Source: Poteriospumella lacustris (Eukaryota; Sar; Chrysophyceae; Chromulinales; Dinobryaceae). From it: a stretch of 60,546 nt of DNA. A program made the position numbers and the translations under genes. The notes under the pieces were generated by a model. It did no database searches. It saw nothing but the letters and a program-made list of their open reading frames with translations, and was not told the DNA's origin. Below, one piece after another: positions 20,512 through 32,100 of this stretch. Each line of letters begins with the position of its first letter. Position 1 is the first letter of the stretch. The DNA lies in the NCBI GenBank assembly GCA_008000375.1, contig SMOI01000201.1:1-60546 (forward strand), in the 5' to 3' direction.

Positions 20512-20640
20512 TACGGCTACGGCCACGGTACAGCAACGGCTACAGCTACGATACCACTGCAGATGCCGCAACGGCTACAGCTACGGCCACGGTACAGCTA
20601 CGGCCACGGTACAGCTACGGCTACGGCTACGGCTACGGCT
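20512..20640 (+). repeat. TACGGC/TACAGC hexamer repeat between convergent genes
   Basis: Degenerate tandem hexamers (GGCTAC, GGCCAC, GGTACA variants) fill the end of the 500-bp gap between the convergent FUSC and helicase genes and stop 18 bp from the helicase stop codon. A GTGTCTGT/GTGTCTCC stretch lies at 20398-20450. The hexamer array would form part of the helicase 3' UTR. Its length is a multiple of units with substitutions, so it is not freshly expanded. Confidence 0.65.
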
Positions 20641-20657
20641 CGAGACGTGTGTCGCGC

Positions 20658-23600
20658 CTACTTCTTCTTCTTCGCCGCCTGCTGGCCGCCCTTCGCCTGC
20701 GACGCGGCGGTGTCCTTCGCGGCGGCAGCAGCGGCGGCGGCAGCAGCAGCAGCGGCGGCCTTCTTCGCTTTCTTCGACTCGGCAGCCGGTGGCGCAGGTG
20801 GCGCGGGCGCCGGGGCGGGCGCCGCGGCCTTCGCTTTGGTCGCTTTCGCACCGGCGGCCGGCGCTGCAGGTGCAGCGGCCGGAGCCGCGGTCGCCTTCTT
20901 CCCCTTCGCACCGGCGGCGGCGTCCTTCGCCGCGTCCTTCGCCGCGTCTTTCTTCGCGTCGCCGCCCTTCGCGCCGCCTTTCGCCGCCGCCGCCGAAGGA
21001 GCAGCGGTCGCAGCAGGCGCAGCGGCTTTGCCTCCGCGTCGCGAGGCGGCGGCGTCGTTCTTCGCCTGCGACGCCGCCGCCGACGCCGGCGCCGGTCGCT
21101 TCGACGCTCGCGACGTCGACGGCGCCGACATCCGCACCGACGTCGTCGCCGCCGCCGTCTGCTGCTGCTGCTGCTGCGCGTAGTAGCGTCGCGCCAAGTC
21201 GCCGAAGCGCCGTCGCACGTCGAGCTGCTGCGCGGGCGTCCACGTCGCCACTGCCGCGTCGCCGGCGACCGGTGGCGCGACGAGGAAATCGGCGAAGAGC
21301 AAATCGATCGCCGCGATGAGCGTCTCGTCGACGTCGATCGCGCGGCGTTGGCCGGCGATCACCAAGCTGCGCACGAAGCAGCTCATGATCGCGTGCGTGA
21401 TCTCCTGTGCGCCCGCCCCGCCGCCGCCGCCGCCGCTCGTCGCGAGGCGATCGGTGAGCAGCGGCTCGGTCTGGTGGCCGTCGAGGCGCTTGCCGACGCA
21501 GTACAGCGCCCGGCGGACCCAGTCGGCACCCGCGGGGAACAGCGTCACGCCCTCCACCATCACCTGGTTGTTGTTCCCGCCGCCTCTGTCGCCGCCTCTG
21601 TCACCACCGCCGCCACCGCCGCCGTTGCTCGCCACGAGCGTCATCGCCGAGTACGCCACGCCGAACAGCGCGGGACACGGCGTCGGTCGCTGACGCGGGA
21701 ACGGACCGTGGCACGAGGCGGCGATGAGCGACCGCGACGAGAGCATCACCTTGTCCCACTTCGCCGGCGCGTCGTACACGCGCTCCAACAGCGCGTCCTC
21801 GTCCTCCTCCTCGCCGCCGTTGTCCGCCGCCGCCGCCGCCGCCGCTCCTGCGGCCGCGGTGGTCCATTGGCCCGCGACGATGAGCCACGGCGACAGCACC
21901 GACTTCTGCGGAAACGTTTCGACGTCGAACGCGACCGCTCCGGCGCCGCGCAGGCCGCCGACGGCGCCGCCACCCGCCGCGGTGAGCTCCGCCGCTTTGG
22001 CCGCCGCCGCTTTCTTCTGCTGCAGCCACGCGGCGCTGCCGGGTACGACCCGCGGCGGGTGGACGAACTCGCCGCCGCCGCCGTGGCGAACGGCGACGGC
22101 GGCGGTTGCGTCGTGGGCGTCGTCCTCGTCGGAGGGCGGCAGCGCGCGGTAGCGCAGCTTGCGCTCGCGCTGGCCGACGCAGTACGCGTTGAAGAGGCGC
22201 ATGCCCAGCGCCAGATCGTCGAAGAGCGGACGACGACGCGCGCCACCCGCCGCGTCCTCCGACGCGTCGGTGGCGGGCGACACGAAGGTGACGCACTCGT
22301 AGGCGTCGTGGGTCTTGGGCCGCGCCAGCGCCGCGTCCAGCTCCGCCCCGACGCGCGTCAACAGCGCCGGCGCATAGAGCGCGCGGATCCAGGCGACGTC
22401 GACGTCGACGTCGTACGTCGCGAACGCCGCGTGGCCCTCCGCGTACACCGACAGGCTCACGCCGCGCGCATGCGTCAAGACGCTGCGGAAGCGACGGTAG
22501 CCGTCTTCGTCGAGCCCGTCGAGCGAGAAGAGCACCACCGCGGGGATATCCTCTTGGACCACCGCGCGGTCCATGCGCCCGACGCACTGCAGCTTGCAGC
22601 TCGGCAGCTGTTTCTTGATCAGCGCGACGAACTGCGCTTCGGGGTCGCGGACGGCGAAGAGCACCGTCGTCGTCATCACCGTGCGCGTCACCGTCTTCGC
22701 CGCTGCTGCGGCCGCTTTGCCGCCTTTGCCGCCGTTCTTCTTCTTCGACGAGGCGGTGGCGTCGCCTTTGCCGCCGACGGTGACGGTCTGCGTCCCCGTG
22801 GCGCGCGTGAAGCTGCTCGTGACGAAGTAGACGCTCTCGTGGGCGAAGAGCAGCTTGATCAGCACGCGGAGGCCCTCGCCGACGCCGTCTTTCGTCGTGA
22901 ACGGCATCGGCAGCGTGTACACGCGCTTCTCGCGCACCTCGCGTCGCTGCGGCACCGCCGTCGGTGGGAACAGCTCGTCGAGGAGGCGGTGGGTCAGCGT
23001 CATCGACGGGGCGATGTGCAGTTCGTTGGCGCGGTGCGGGTCTTCGTAGTCGAAGGCGGGTTCCTTGCGGCCCTGCGACCGGATCAAATTGTAGTCGAGT
23101 GCCCAGAGCAGCGCCAGCCGCAGCCGGTTCACTTTCGCCTCGGTGAGGTCGCGTCCGGCGCGTAACAGCGACAACGGCGCGAGCGCGGCGGGTGCGGCGT
23201 CGCGGTCGTCGTCGCCGTCGAAGAACTGCGCCAGCGCGCTGCCTCTACGTCCACCGCCACCGCCGTGGCCACCGCCGTGGCCGCCGCCGCCGGTGGTGTG
23301 CATCTCGGCGGTCAGTTGCTGCGCGTGGCGCTGCAGCACCTGCGCGAACGACACGAAATGCTTCATCCGCGCGAGGACGAGGCCGTGGCGCAGACAGAAC
23401 GTGAACTGCTGCAGCAGCGGCAGCGCTTGCCACTCGGCGAAGAGCCGCACCATCATCAGCGGGTCCGAGCCGAGCCCGTCGTCGAAATGCACCGCCCCGA
23501 GAAACGTCTGGCGGACGATGGCGTTGAACTCCAACGGATCTGTGTGGACGATCGGGTGGGCCACGCGGAACGGCGACTTGGGCTGTGCCAAGGCCGCGGC

Positions 23601-26600
23601 CGCGACGATGGCCTCGGGCCCCACGCCCAGCGAGATGCCGTACATGATCACGTTCGACAGCGCCACGTCGATGGGCATGTGGCCCGCGAAGAGGCCCCGC
23701 GACGTCAGCCGCGCGGCGTCGGTCGGCGCCGTGATCATCTTGCCCTCGTAGAGGTAACGGAAACACGTCCCGATCGTCGTCAGATCCGGCGCTTCCAACA
23801 TCGCCGCGAGGATGGGCACGACGCCCGCGTGGTCCGGCGCATCTTGAAACGTCGCCTTCAGCGACAAGATGATTTCGTGCAGCGGTTTGCGGTGGATTTC
23901 GGCCTCTTCGAAGTCGATGAACGAGTCGTACAGCGCCTTCGTGTACAGGCGGTAGACGGTGCCGGGGCGGATACGGCCCGTGCGCCCCGCCCGCTGAATG
24001 GCGGAGGATTTGGAGATCCAAATGTTCTCGAGCATCGAGCGCATCACGTCGCCGGCTTTGTAGTTGACGGCCTTGTGGGTGCCGAGGCAGATGACGACGT
24101 CGACGTTCGGCAGCGTCACCGAGCTCTCCGCCGCGTTCGTCGCGAGGATCACCTTGATCTTGTCCGGGGCGGGCGGGGTGAGGGCGAGTTCTTGCTCCTC
24201 GAAGGGGATCTCCGAATGGATCGCGACGAGTTCGTAGCGGTCGAGGCCCTCGAAACGCGACTGCAGCTCGACGATGTCGGCGATGCCCGAGACGAAGACC
24301 AAGACACCGGCCCCGGCGCGTCCCTTGGCACGAATCAACGCCACGGCGGCGTCGTATTGCACTTTCGCCAAGCGCACGGGCACGACGACGTCGCCCGCTT
24401 TACGCGGCGGGACGCAGAGGTCGGCGATGGTGCGGCACAGCGATGACATCTTCGGCGGCATATCCGGCGCGTCCACCAGCGACTCGACGTAGTGAATGTC
24501 CACGGGGAAGCGCCGCAAGCCCACTGCGACACACAGCGACACAGAGAGACACACAGCAACACAGAGAGAGACAGAAACAGGCGGTTAGACACAGACGGCA
24601 GCGTTTGGTGGGTGGGCGGAGGGGGGCGGAGGGGGCGGCGTACCTGACAGAGACGTCGGCGGCTGCTTCATGATCGTGTTGTCGTGGAAATACTTCGCGT
24701 ACAACGTCGTATGCAGCGTCGCACTCATCAACACGAGACGCGTCTCGGGGCTACTCGCGAGATGCTGGCGCGCCAGCCAACAGAGCAGATCCGAATCCAA
24801 CGACCGCTCATGGACCTCGTCGATGATGATGTGTGTGATCGACGCCAACGCCGCTGGATGATGCGCGATGAGTTTGACGAGGTAACCCGTCGTCACGAAG
24901 AAAATCTTCGTCGCGGCGCTTTCTTCGCGGACGCCGTGGCCCATGCGCATTCCGATTTGGTCGCCCAGCTGCTCCTGCAGGCGACGCTTCAGATTGATGA
25001 CGGCGATACGACGGGGCTGCGTGATCATGATCTTGCAGTACTATAGAGCGGCAGAGAGAGGCGGAGGGAGACAGAGGGAGGCGGTGTAAGCACAGAGGTG
25101 AGCGGTGAGGGCGGGGGCGGGGGGTGGCGGCGGTTTCACCTTTTTCTTCTTCTCGAAATCTTCCAAAATGAACAAGGGCACACGACTCGACTTGCCACAG
25201 CTGTAGACACCCAACCGAACCATCGACAGACACAGACAGAGACACAGACAGAGACACAGACACAGACAGAGACGGAGAGGTCAGAGGGGCGGTCAGACGG
25301 TCAGACGGACGGGCGGACGGACGTACCCGGTCTCGCCGTGGATGATCGTGACGCGGTCGCGTTCGATTTGCTGCAGAATCTCTTCGCGGTAGGCATCGGT
25401 GGGCAATGCCGTTGAGGGCTTCGCCGCGGGTTGCGGTGGTGGCGGTGGCGGTACATCGACCGGCGCCGTCGAGGGCGTCGGGCCACTCGACGGCGCCGCC
25501 AGCATCAGCTGCCGCAGCTTCGACGCCAATTCGCTCTCGGGCACCGCATTCACCGCGTTGTCGTGCAGGAGGTTGTGGAACAACACACCGTCGTAGCACT
25601 CCGTTGGCTGTAGAGAGACACACACGAGACACACACGAGACACACACGAGACACACACGAGACACACAAACGCGTTAGGCCCCACTGACACACGCCGCGC
25701 GCCCCGCACGTACCTTGAACGGTTTGCTGTCTGCGGGCGGCTTGTTGGACAGGGCCTTCGCCAAGTGGGAGATCTCTCGGATCAACAACTGGAAGAGATT
25801 GGCCACTTTCTGGTCGTTGTAGACGACGTGTTTCCCGCGGTACACCTCCCCCTCGGCGGGCTGCTGCTGCTGCTTCTTCTCCGCGGCCGCCGCCGCCGCC
25901 GCCAACGACGTCACCATGCGCTGACAGGCGTCGACGTGCTCCGCCTTCACGATCTCGATCGTCATGGACGCGGCTTCGTCTTGACGCAGGTAGTCGAGGA
26001 AGGCGATGGCGGCACGGGCCAACTCGGTGCCCGTCGACAGCTTCTTCGTCGTCGCCGTCGTCGTCTTCGCCACGTGGGCAGTGAACCACGTGCGCACGGT
26101 GTCCTTCAGGGCCTTGGAGAGCCGTACGCCTTCGTCCACATCCGGTGCGTCCTCCAGTTGGTTGACGGTCTTGTATTGGTCGAGTAAGAACGGCTGCAGA
26201 TCTTCCAATTCGTAGAACGCGACGGAGAAGAGCACCGCTTGACGCGCGTCGACGTCGTCGATGCCCTCGGGGCGCCACACGATTTCTTCCGACGCCAACG
26301 CGCGTTGCAATTCATCGATTCCCTGTGCACCCACATACCCGAGACGGTGGCGTGGGAAATGATCGGTGAAGTCGTTGCCCACGAGAATGGCCCAATAGAC
26401 CATGTGCAGTTCACTCTCAAAGCCATACGCCGTCGCCAAGGCCGCTCGCTTCCACACGCGGGCCGTTAAACCGCCTTTGCCGACTTTCTTCGAGGCCGTA
26501 TCCAATTCACCGAAGCGAATGGTTCGGCAATGCTTCATCAACAAGAAATCACTGTAGCAGCAACAACAACAGTAACAACAACAACCGCAGCGTGTCAGCC

Positions 26601-27219
26601 TCCACCAGCGTCGCGCAGCGCATCAACGACCCCCCCCCCGACCACCACCACCCACCACGTACCTGTCGCCCGTGTAGCAGTAAAAACGTTCTTCCCCTTC
26701 ACTGTCGCTCATGTTGAAGCAATCCAACGCCATTTTCTGGTCCGCTTCATTCTCCGTTCGTACCCAACGAATCTGGAGGCGGTCCAACACGTGCAGCAGC
26801 ATCTGCGAGCACAGCGGTGGCAACGGTAACTCTTTCTGCTGCGGGGTGCCATCGCCTAAACCCGCATAATACATATTGTTCCATTGATCGACCAACTGCT
26901 GTCTTCGTTTGGCGGTGGTGTTGCCCTTGTAATAACTCTCGGAGCCATCGAAGTAAAAGGTCAACTCAAAACCCAGTTTCTTCGTCAGACGCTGGATCTC
27001 TTTCGTCATCAACTCTTCAATGAGCCCATAACTTCCTCCAAACTCACGTTTGAGAGGAATGTTTGTGTACAGAGTCTTGACTTGTTCGTCAAGCAAATGA
27101 AATATAAACCCTGTGGCATCCACGAGCAACACGCTGTTCGCGTGAAGCGGCTCGTCAAAATTCCATCGGCGGCTTTCATAATCCGCCGATACTTTCTTCC
27201 ATAATCCTTTGATTCCCAT
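20658..27219 (-). CDS. Asteroid/FEN-type nuclease fused to a DExH-box helicase
   Basis: Six exons, 26663-27219, 25714-26551, 25327-25607, 25140-25200, 24644-25040 and 20658-24523, sum to exactly 6000 nt (1999 aa). Residues 1-330 form an XPG/FEN-type nuclease closest to Asteroid: MGIKGLWKKV, Asp34, FDG Asp91, ENEAD Glu156/Glu158, TGDSDF Asp185/Asp187 and GNDF Asp246, so the whole set of metal-binding acids is there. A linker leads to a DEAH/RHA-type helicase: Walker A GETGCGKS (556-563, completed across the third intron), QPRR, DEVH (653-656), SAT (685-687), TNAAESSVT (840-848) and QRAGRTGR (888-895), then HA2/OB-like regions. The tail from about 1700 is Ala/Lys-rich and ends KKKK. Introns are 99-126 nt. 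The join may act on RNA or structured nucleic acid, which is inferred; the helicase has a TDRD9/DHX flavour. Confidence 0.85.
25223..25275 (+). repeat. CAGACA-type minisatellite inside a helicase intron
   Basis: Tandem CAGACACAGA/CAGAGACA units in intron 3 of the nuclease-helicase gene, which splits the Walker A codons. It reads as a pyrimidine-rich tract on the coding strand, upstream of the 3' splice site, and may serve as an extended polypyrimidine tract. Confidence 0.6.
25619..25668 (+). repeat. 11-bp CACACACGAGA minisatellite inside a helicase intron
   Basis: Four near-perfect 11-bp units and flanking partial units in intron 2, directly before the 3' splice site as read on the coding strand. 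Clean units suggest recent copy-number change. Intron lengths stay within about 100-126 nt despite this. Confidence 0.7.
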
Positions 27220-27851
27220 TTCAAACTGTGAATCTTCTCTGTTTTGTCTCGTTTCCTTACTTTTCCTTTCGTTTGGTTGTTTGTCTTGTGGTTGTTTCAA
27301 TTGTGAAGAAAAGAACTTTCGCTGATCAACACTAAAGCTATTAAAAAATCTCCTGGTGATCTCAACAAAAAGGATTTCTTTTTCCTATTGTACTCCTTAA
27401 GTAAGTGTGATGAGACTCCCCCACGAATTTCTGATGTTTATTATTCCTTGCTCTCTTCTTCCCCATCTCAGCAGCGGACGGTTCTCATCGCTTCTCTTCG
27501 TCTCCTGCGCCTGGGCGGTGGTGGTGCGGTGCGCGGTTCGCGCAAGAAACGACTGATTTTCGAAACGCTCCTATTGTACATAGCATGTCGTTGAAGTAAC
27601 AACAAATATCACTATACATATTCGACGAATAGTACATGTACTTTATTGAGCAGTAGTAGTAGTGTACAGTGTCGCTGTGTCTGAGTGTGATCTGGTACTG
27701 TGTCAGGCGAACCGCACAAATCTTTCGCCGTGTCGTCCACCAAACGATGCGTCGATGGGCGAAGAGAAGTTCACAGCAACGTTTGTCTTGTTGGGACTCG
27801 TGAAACATCATAAAGGTTTATCAAATATCGATATCTTTTGTTGCATCAACC
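27220..27851. other. Divergent intergenic region
   Basis: 630 bp between the starts of the nuclease-helicase gene (minus) and the four-repeat protein (plus). AT-rich after the GC island. It contains TGTACATA at 27574, here not downstream of a plus-strand gene, and a TAGTAGTAG run near 27654. No coding region supported. Confidence 0.4.
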
Positions 27852-28665
27852 ATGCCTGGTATGTCTTCAATGTTGTCGTCGTATTCCTTTTGTTTTTGGG
27901 ACGATTTATTGACTTGACTTTTTTTTGTGGCGTTTCGTTCAGCTTTCAAGATCTTTGACACTGTCAACACCATTTACGGCAACGGATTCATCTCCGCTGT
28001 TCGCCCTGACTGCTATGTTGTCCAGCTTACCAACTGGGCCCTTGCTCAAGGCCAATCTCCTACCCTGTATCTTCAGGAGGATGCCATCAAGTAAGAAATC
28101 GTTTCTGATGATCGTTTGCTCTTGACAGTATTACTCATCATTGTCTTTCAACAGGAAGATCCCTGGAGCCTTCCCTCACACCACTGTGATCACCACCTAT
28201 GGCCCTGCTCGCATTGAATCCGTCCGTGCTGACAACGTCCACATCGCCAAGCCCATCAACTGGAAGTTGGCCAACAACTCGTGCGCCACTCTTTACCTCC
28301 AACCCGATGGTGTTAAGCTTCACCAAACTCCTGGCTTCTTGCCTGGTGATGAGGTTATGACCGTCTATGGTCGTGGCTATGTTGAGGCCAAGCGTGAACA
28401 CGACTTGGTTGTCAAGCTCCGCAACTGGAAGCTTGCTCAGGGCCAGAGCCCCACCTTGTACCTTCACCCTTCTGCTTGCGTGAAGATTCCTGGTCTTTTC
28501 GCTGGCGACAGCGCGAAGACTGTTTGGGGACTTGTCAAGATCACTGATATCCGCCGTGACGGCACTCACGTCTGCACTGCTCTCCACTGGAGACTCGCCA
28601 ACAATGAAGCCCCCACGTTATATCTCGCCCCTGAAGCGTTCGCTCTTCTCAGCATCAAGCCGTAA
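27852..28665 (+). CDS. Four-repeat NWxLAxGQxPTLYL protein, function unknown
   Basis: Exons 27852-27858, 27943-28090 and 28155-28665 give 221 aa. The first coding exon is only 7 nt (ATGCCTG). Its phase-1 junction restores MPAFKIFDTV, and all junctions keep frame. The protein is four tandem units of about 50-55 residues, each with a turn (TIYGNG, TTYGPA, TVYGRG, TVWGLV), a strand pair and a closing NW(K/A)LA.GQSPTLYL or close variant, followed by an I-P-G-F/L linker. This reads as a compact beta-rich repeat protein, cytosolic (no signal or membrane segment). I have seen similar motifs in protist predicted proteins but know no function. Codon use (many GTC, CTC, AAG) is like that of highly expressed neighbours such as RPL11, suggesting abundance. 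Confidence 0.75.
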
Positions 28666-29163
28666 GCGGAATGCGATAGAGGGTTAGAATAGCTTTTGGG
28701 AAAGGGGTATATGGGGTCTCGTATTTTCGTACAGTTTTGTGCTTTTGGTTATGTACGCTGTTTTAACTTACTGCAGTACCACACTCCTGTCTCGTTGTCC
28801 TTCGTTTTTGTACGCGTTGCTGCACCAGCAGAAAACCGTTACATTTTTCTCATTCCAACCGCTCGGCGGGCACTTTTCTTGGTCACACGCGCGAACAGCG
28901 ACGAGTGAAAGGCGGCTCTTGGTCAGCGGTACAGTAAGCGCGGAAAATAGAAGAAAACAATTGCATGGGCACCGTTTGGACGCGAGTATTCTAGGAAATT
29001 TTAGTGAGGGAGAGACGACCCAAGAACGAGCAAGAAAAGCTACCGAGAGTCTGAGCAGCTCAGGTGCCACGGAAGAAAATCGTGATGGAATAAAATCATC
29101 GTTTGCGATCAATTTGATCGGTATCGCTCAAATAAAAATCAGTCTTTCATTAAACTGATAACC
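28666..29163. other. Intergenic region between two repeat-protein genes
   Basis: 3' flank of the four-repeat protein (GTACAG near 28730) and the promoter of the Ig-like gene. Short frames here lack start context. Nothing else recognised. Confidence 0.4.
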
Positions 29164-32100
29164 ATGAAGAGAGTATTGGGATTATTGGGCTTGATCGGAT
29201 CGGAATCGACGGTGATACCCTCCGATGCGATCCGAGAAGAGGAAGTGGCCGCTCCTCAGGCCGCCCATGAACCAGAAAAAATGGAAGACGATTTTGTTCT
29301 CACTCAAGAAGAGCGACTTCGCAATCCCTATCATTATAAGAAGCTCCATCCGTTGTTGACGTGGGAAGACTTCGGACCGTCGATGTATCCGGCTACGGTG
29401 GATGCGGCCGTGCACTATCGGCTCAGTGCGAAGGACTATCGAGGGCGAGATGTCACTGGTCATTACTTCTACACCATCGAACCCGGTGTAGTGCTTGAAG
29501 CCGGGTTTCACGAGTTATCCGTCACGTTTGTACCCGACAAGACCTTCAAATACGCCAACGTCACCGTTTCGAAGGACTTGGAGGTCAAACGACGACGTCC
29601 GATCGTCCTTTGGAATCCTCCCGTTCCAGAACGATGTTTCTTATACCGCAAACCATTAATCACCGAGCTTTTCGAAGGTGTCAGTGTTCCTGAACTCGAC
29701 GGAGGCGATTTCGTCTTTTCGCATGCGGCCGGGGTCGTGCTGGAGATCGGCGTACACAAGATCACCGTGGAATACACCCCCTCCGCCTTGCACAAGAAGA
29801 ATTACACACGTGGGTACGCCTCCTTACAAATCGAAATTGCGGGGGCCCCGGTACCGTTGGAATGGCACATTCCCGGGGCCGATCAACCCGTGAGCCCGTT
29901 CAAGGGCGGCAAACGACGCAAATCGGAGATTGGCGCGGTGGGCAAGGACATTCTCTACAAGGACCCCCTGCCGGCGTGGTTGTTCTGTCCACGTAGTCTC
30001 TTTGAAGATGCCCATGGCACCTGGGTCTTCCGTCCACCGCCGGGGTCGATTCTACCCGCCGGGTGGAACGACCTCCACGCGACGTTGATCCCGCACGATC
30101 AAACACGGTTCAAGATCTCCTCGATCGATCAACGGGTGTTCATTCACAAACGGCGGACGGAATTAAGCTGGCCCACCCCGTCACCGATCCCCGACGGGGA
30201 GCTCTTGGACAGTTACACGCTTCGTGCGACGAACGTGGATCAGTTGCCGGGTACGTTCGTGTACGAACCGGACTTTGGCACGGGTTTACCGCAGGGCACC
30301 CACACCCTGTGGGTGCATTTCACGCCGGAGGACACCAGCTACGAAGCCTGTAGCCTCTCCGTGACGATGAAGATCCTGCCGAAGCGACAGCTGCGTATCC
30401 TGTGGCTAGAACCCGAAGAAATCACGTATCCGACGCCATTGAGTCGCTATCAACTCAACGCGATGTTGGTGGGCGCCGGTTCGAATGCGACGGGTGAGTT
30501 TGTCTACGACCCACCGTTGGATACGGTCCTGGATGCCGGTATCCATACGTTACGGGTGGCGTTTCATCCCGTGAAGCCGAGTATCGCCGTGGCGCATGCC
30601 ACGGTGCCGTTGAAAGTGCTCCCGACGGTGGCGCGTCTCGTGTGGAACCAGCCGGATTCGATTCTCGAAGGGGAAGGGCTGTACGACACGACGTTGAACT
30701 GTTATGCGACGAATGTGCCGCCCGGGGAAGGCGACTGTGTCTACAGCCCACCGGTGGGGACGGTGTTGCCAGGGGGAGAACACCGCTTGCACTGTCTGTT
30801 TCGACCCCACAACACCAACAATTTCATCGAAAATCGGATCACCGTCAAGCTCCTCGTACGGCAACGGCCCCGGTTTATGCCACGGTTAGCGTGGCCTGAT
30901 CCGGTCCCGGAATCGCCGTTGATCTATGGGGTCGGGTTGGGTGTGATGCAGTTGAACGCGCAGTGTGTCAACGCCGTCGGTTCGTTCGTCTATGAACCAC
31001 CGTTGGAGGCGACGTTGCCCGTGGGACGCCACGAACTGGTGGCCCTGTTCCTGCCGATGGACCCCAGCAAATGCATCGAGGGCGTCAAGGTCACGTCCCA
31101 CGTGACCATCGTACCTCGTCGCCCGCATTTCGTCTGGCAACCCCCAACCGATCTCGTCTACGGCACCGTCTTGTCGCCCGAGGACCATTGCCACGCGACC
31201 GCGACCTTTGCCGAAGGGGACATCAACACGGTACCGGGTACTTTCGTCTACGACCCACCGCCGGGCACCCTGCTCGAGACCGGCGAATACACCTTCACGT
31301 GCACCTTCACCCCCACCGATGCGCACAACTTTCACGTCGTCACGGCCGCGGTACAACTCTTCGTCCACCGCGCGTTGCCGTTGATTCAATGGACGGCACC
31401 CGCGCGGCCCTTGGTCGTGCCCGTGCAATGGGGACACGATGCCTTTCCCAAGCCGCGGCATCACGGGACGACGGGCAACGCCGACACCGACATCGCGGGC
31501 GAGTGGTACTACGACTTTGACCGGTACCACGTCTGGGACGAGCCCGGCCGGTACACGTTGTCGGTGCGCTATGCCCCCGCCGACATCATCAATTACCTCT
31601 CGGGCACGGCGACGATTGCCCTCGACGTCATCGATGCGCGTGATTTGGCCGCGTGGCTCGCCGCTGCGGAAGCGAAAGCCGCTGCAGAGGCGGCGGCAGC
31701 CGCGGCGGCAGCGGACGCAGCGGCAGCGGAAGCGGCAGCGCTGGCGGAAGCGAAAGCCGCCACGGCCAGTGCCACGACCGTCGCAAGTGGAGCGCCGTCG
31801 ACCGACCACGCCGCCGCCGCCGACGACGACGACGACGTGGTGAGTTCCCCGCGCCCTCAGCGACCACCGTCCGCCGCGTTCCAATCGCCGCGGGACACCG
31901 CCCGCAGCAGCAGCAGCCGCAGCCGACCGGTGTCATCGTCCGGTGCGGCGGCGCACACGTCCTCACGACCCACCAGCAGCCGCGACGGCAGCGACCGGCG
32001 GCCGACGACACCGGCGCGAACCGCCGAGTCGCTCGATGACGATGACATCGTCGAGGCGCCCATCGACGGCGACGTCCACGAGCCGGCGTCACGAGCACAG

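Noticed and set aside
20512-20640. The hexamer array as a telomere-like repeat
   Set aside because: Units are GC-rich and degenerate, lie between two convergent genes and do not match known telomere motifs.
19260-24446. Plus-strand open frames (1301 and 393 codons) across the FUSC tail and antisense to the helicase exon
   Set aside because: They cross a gene end, an intergenic hexamer repeat and the antisense of a clear helicase. The composition is Arg-rich and meaningless. They are by-products of base composition.
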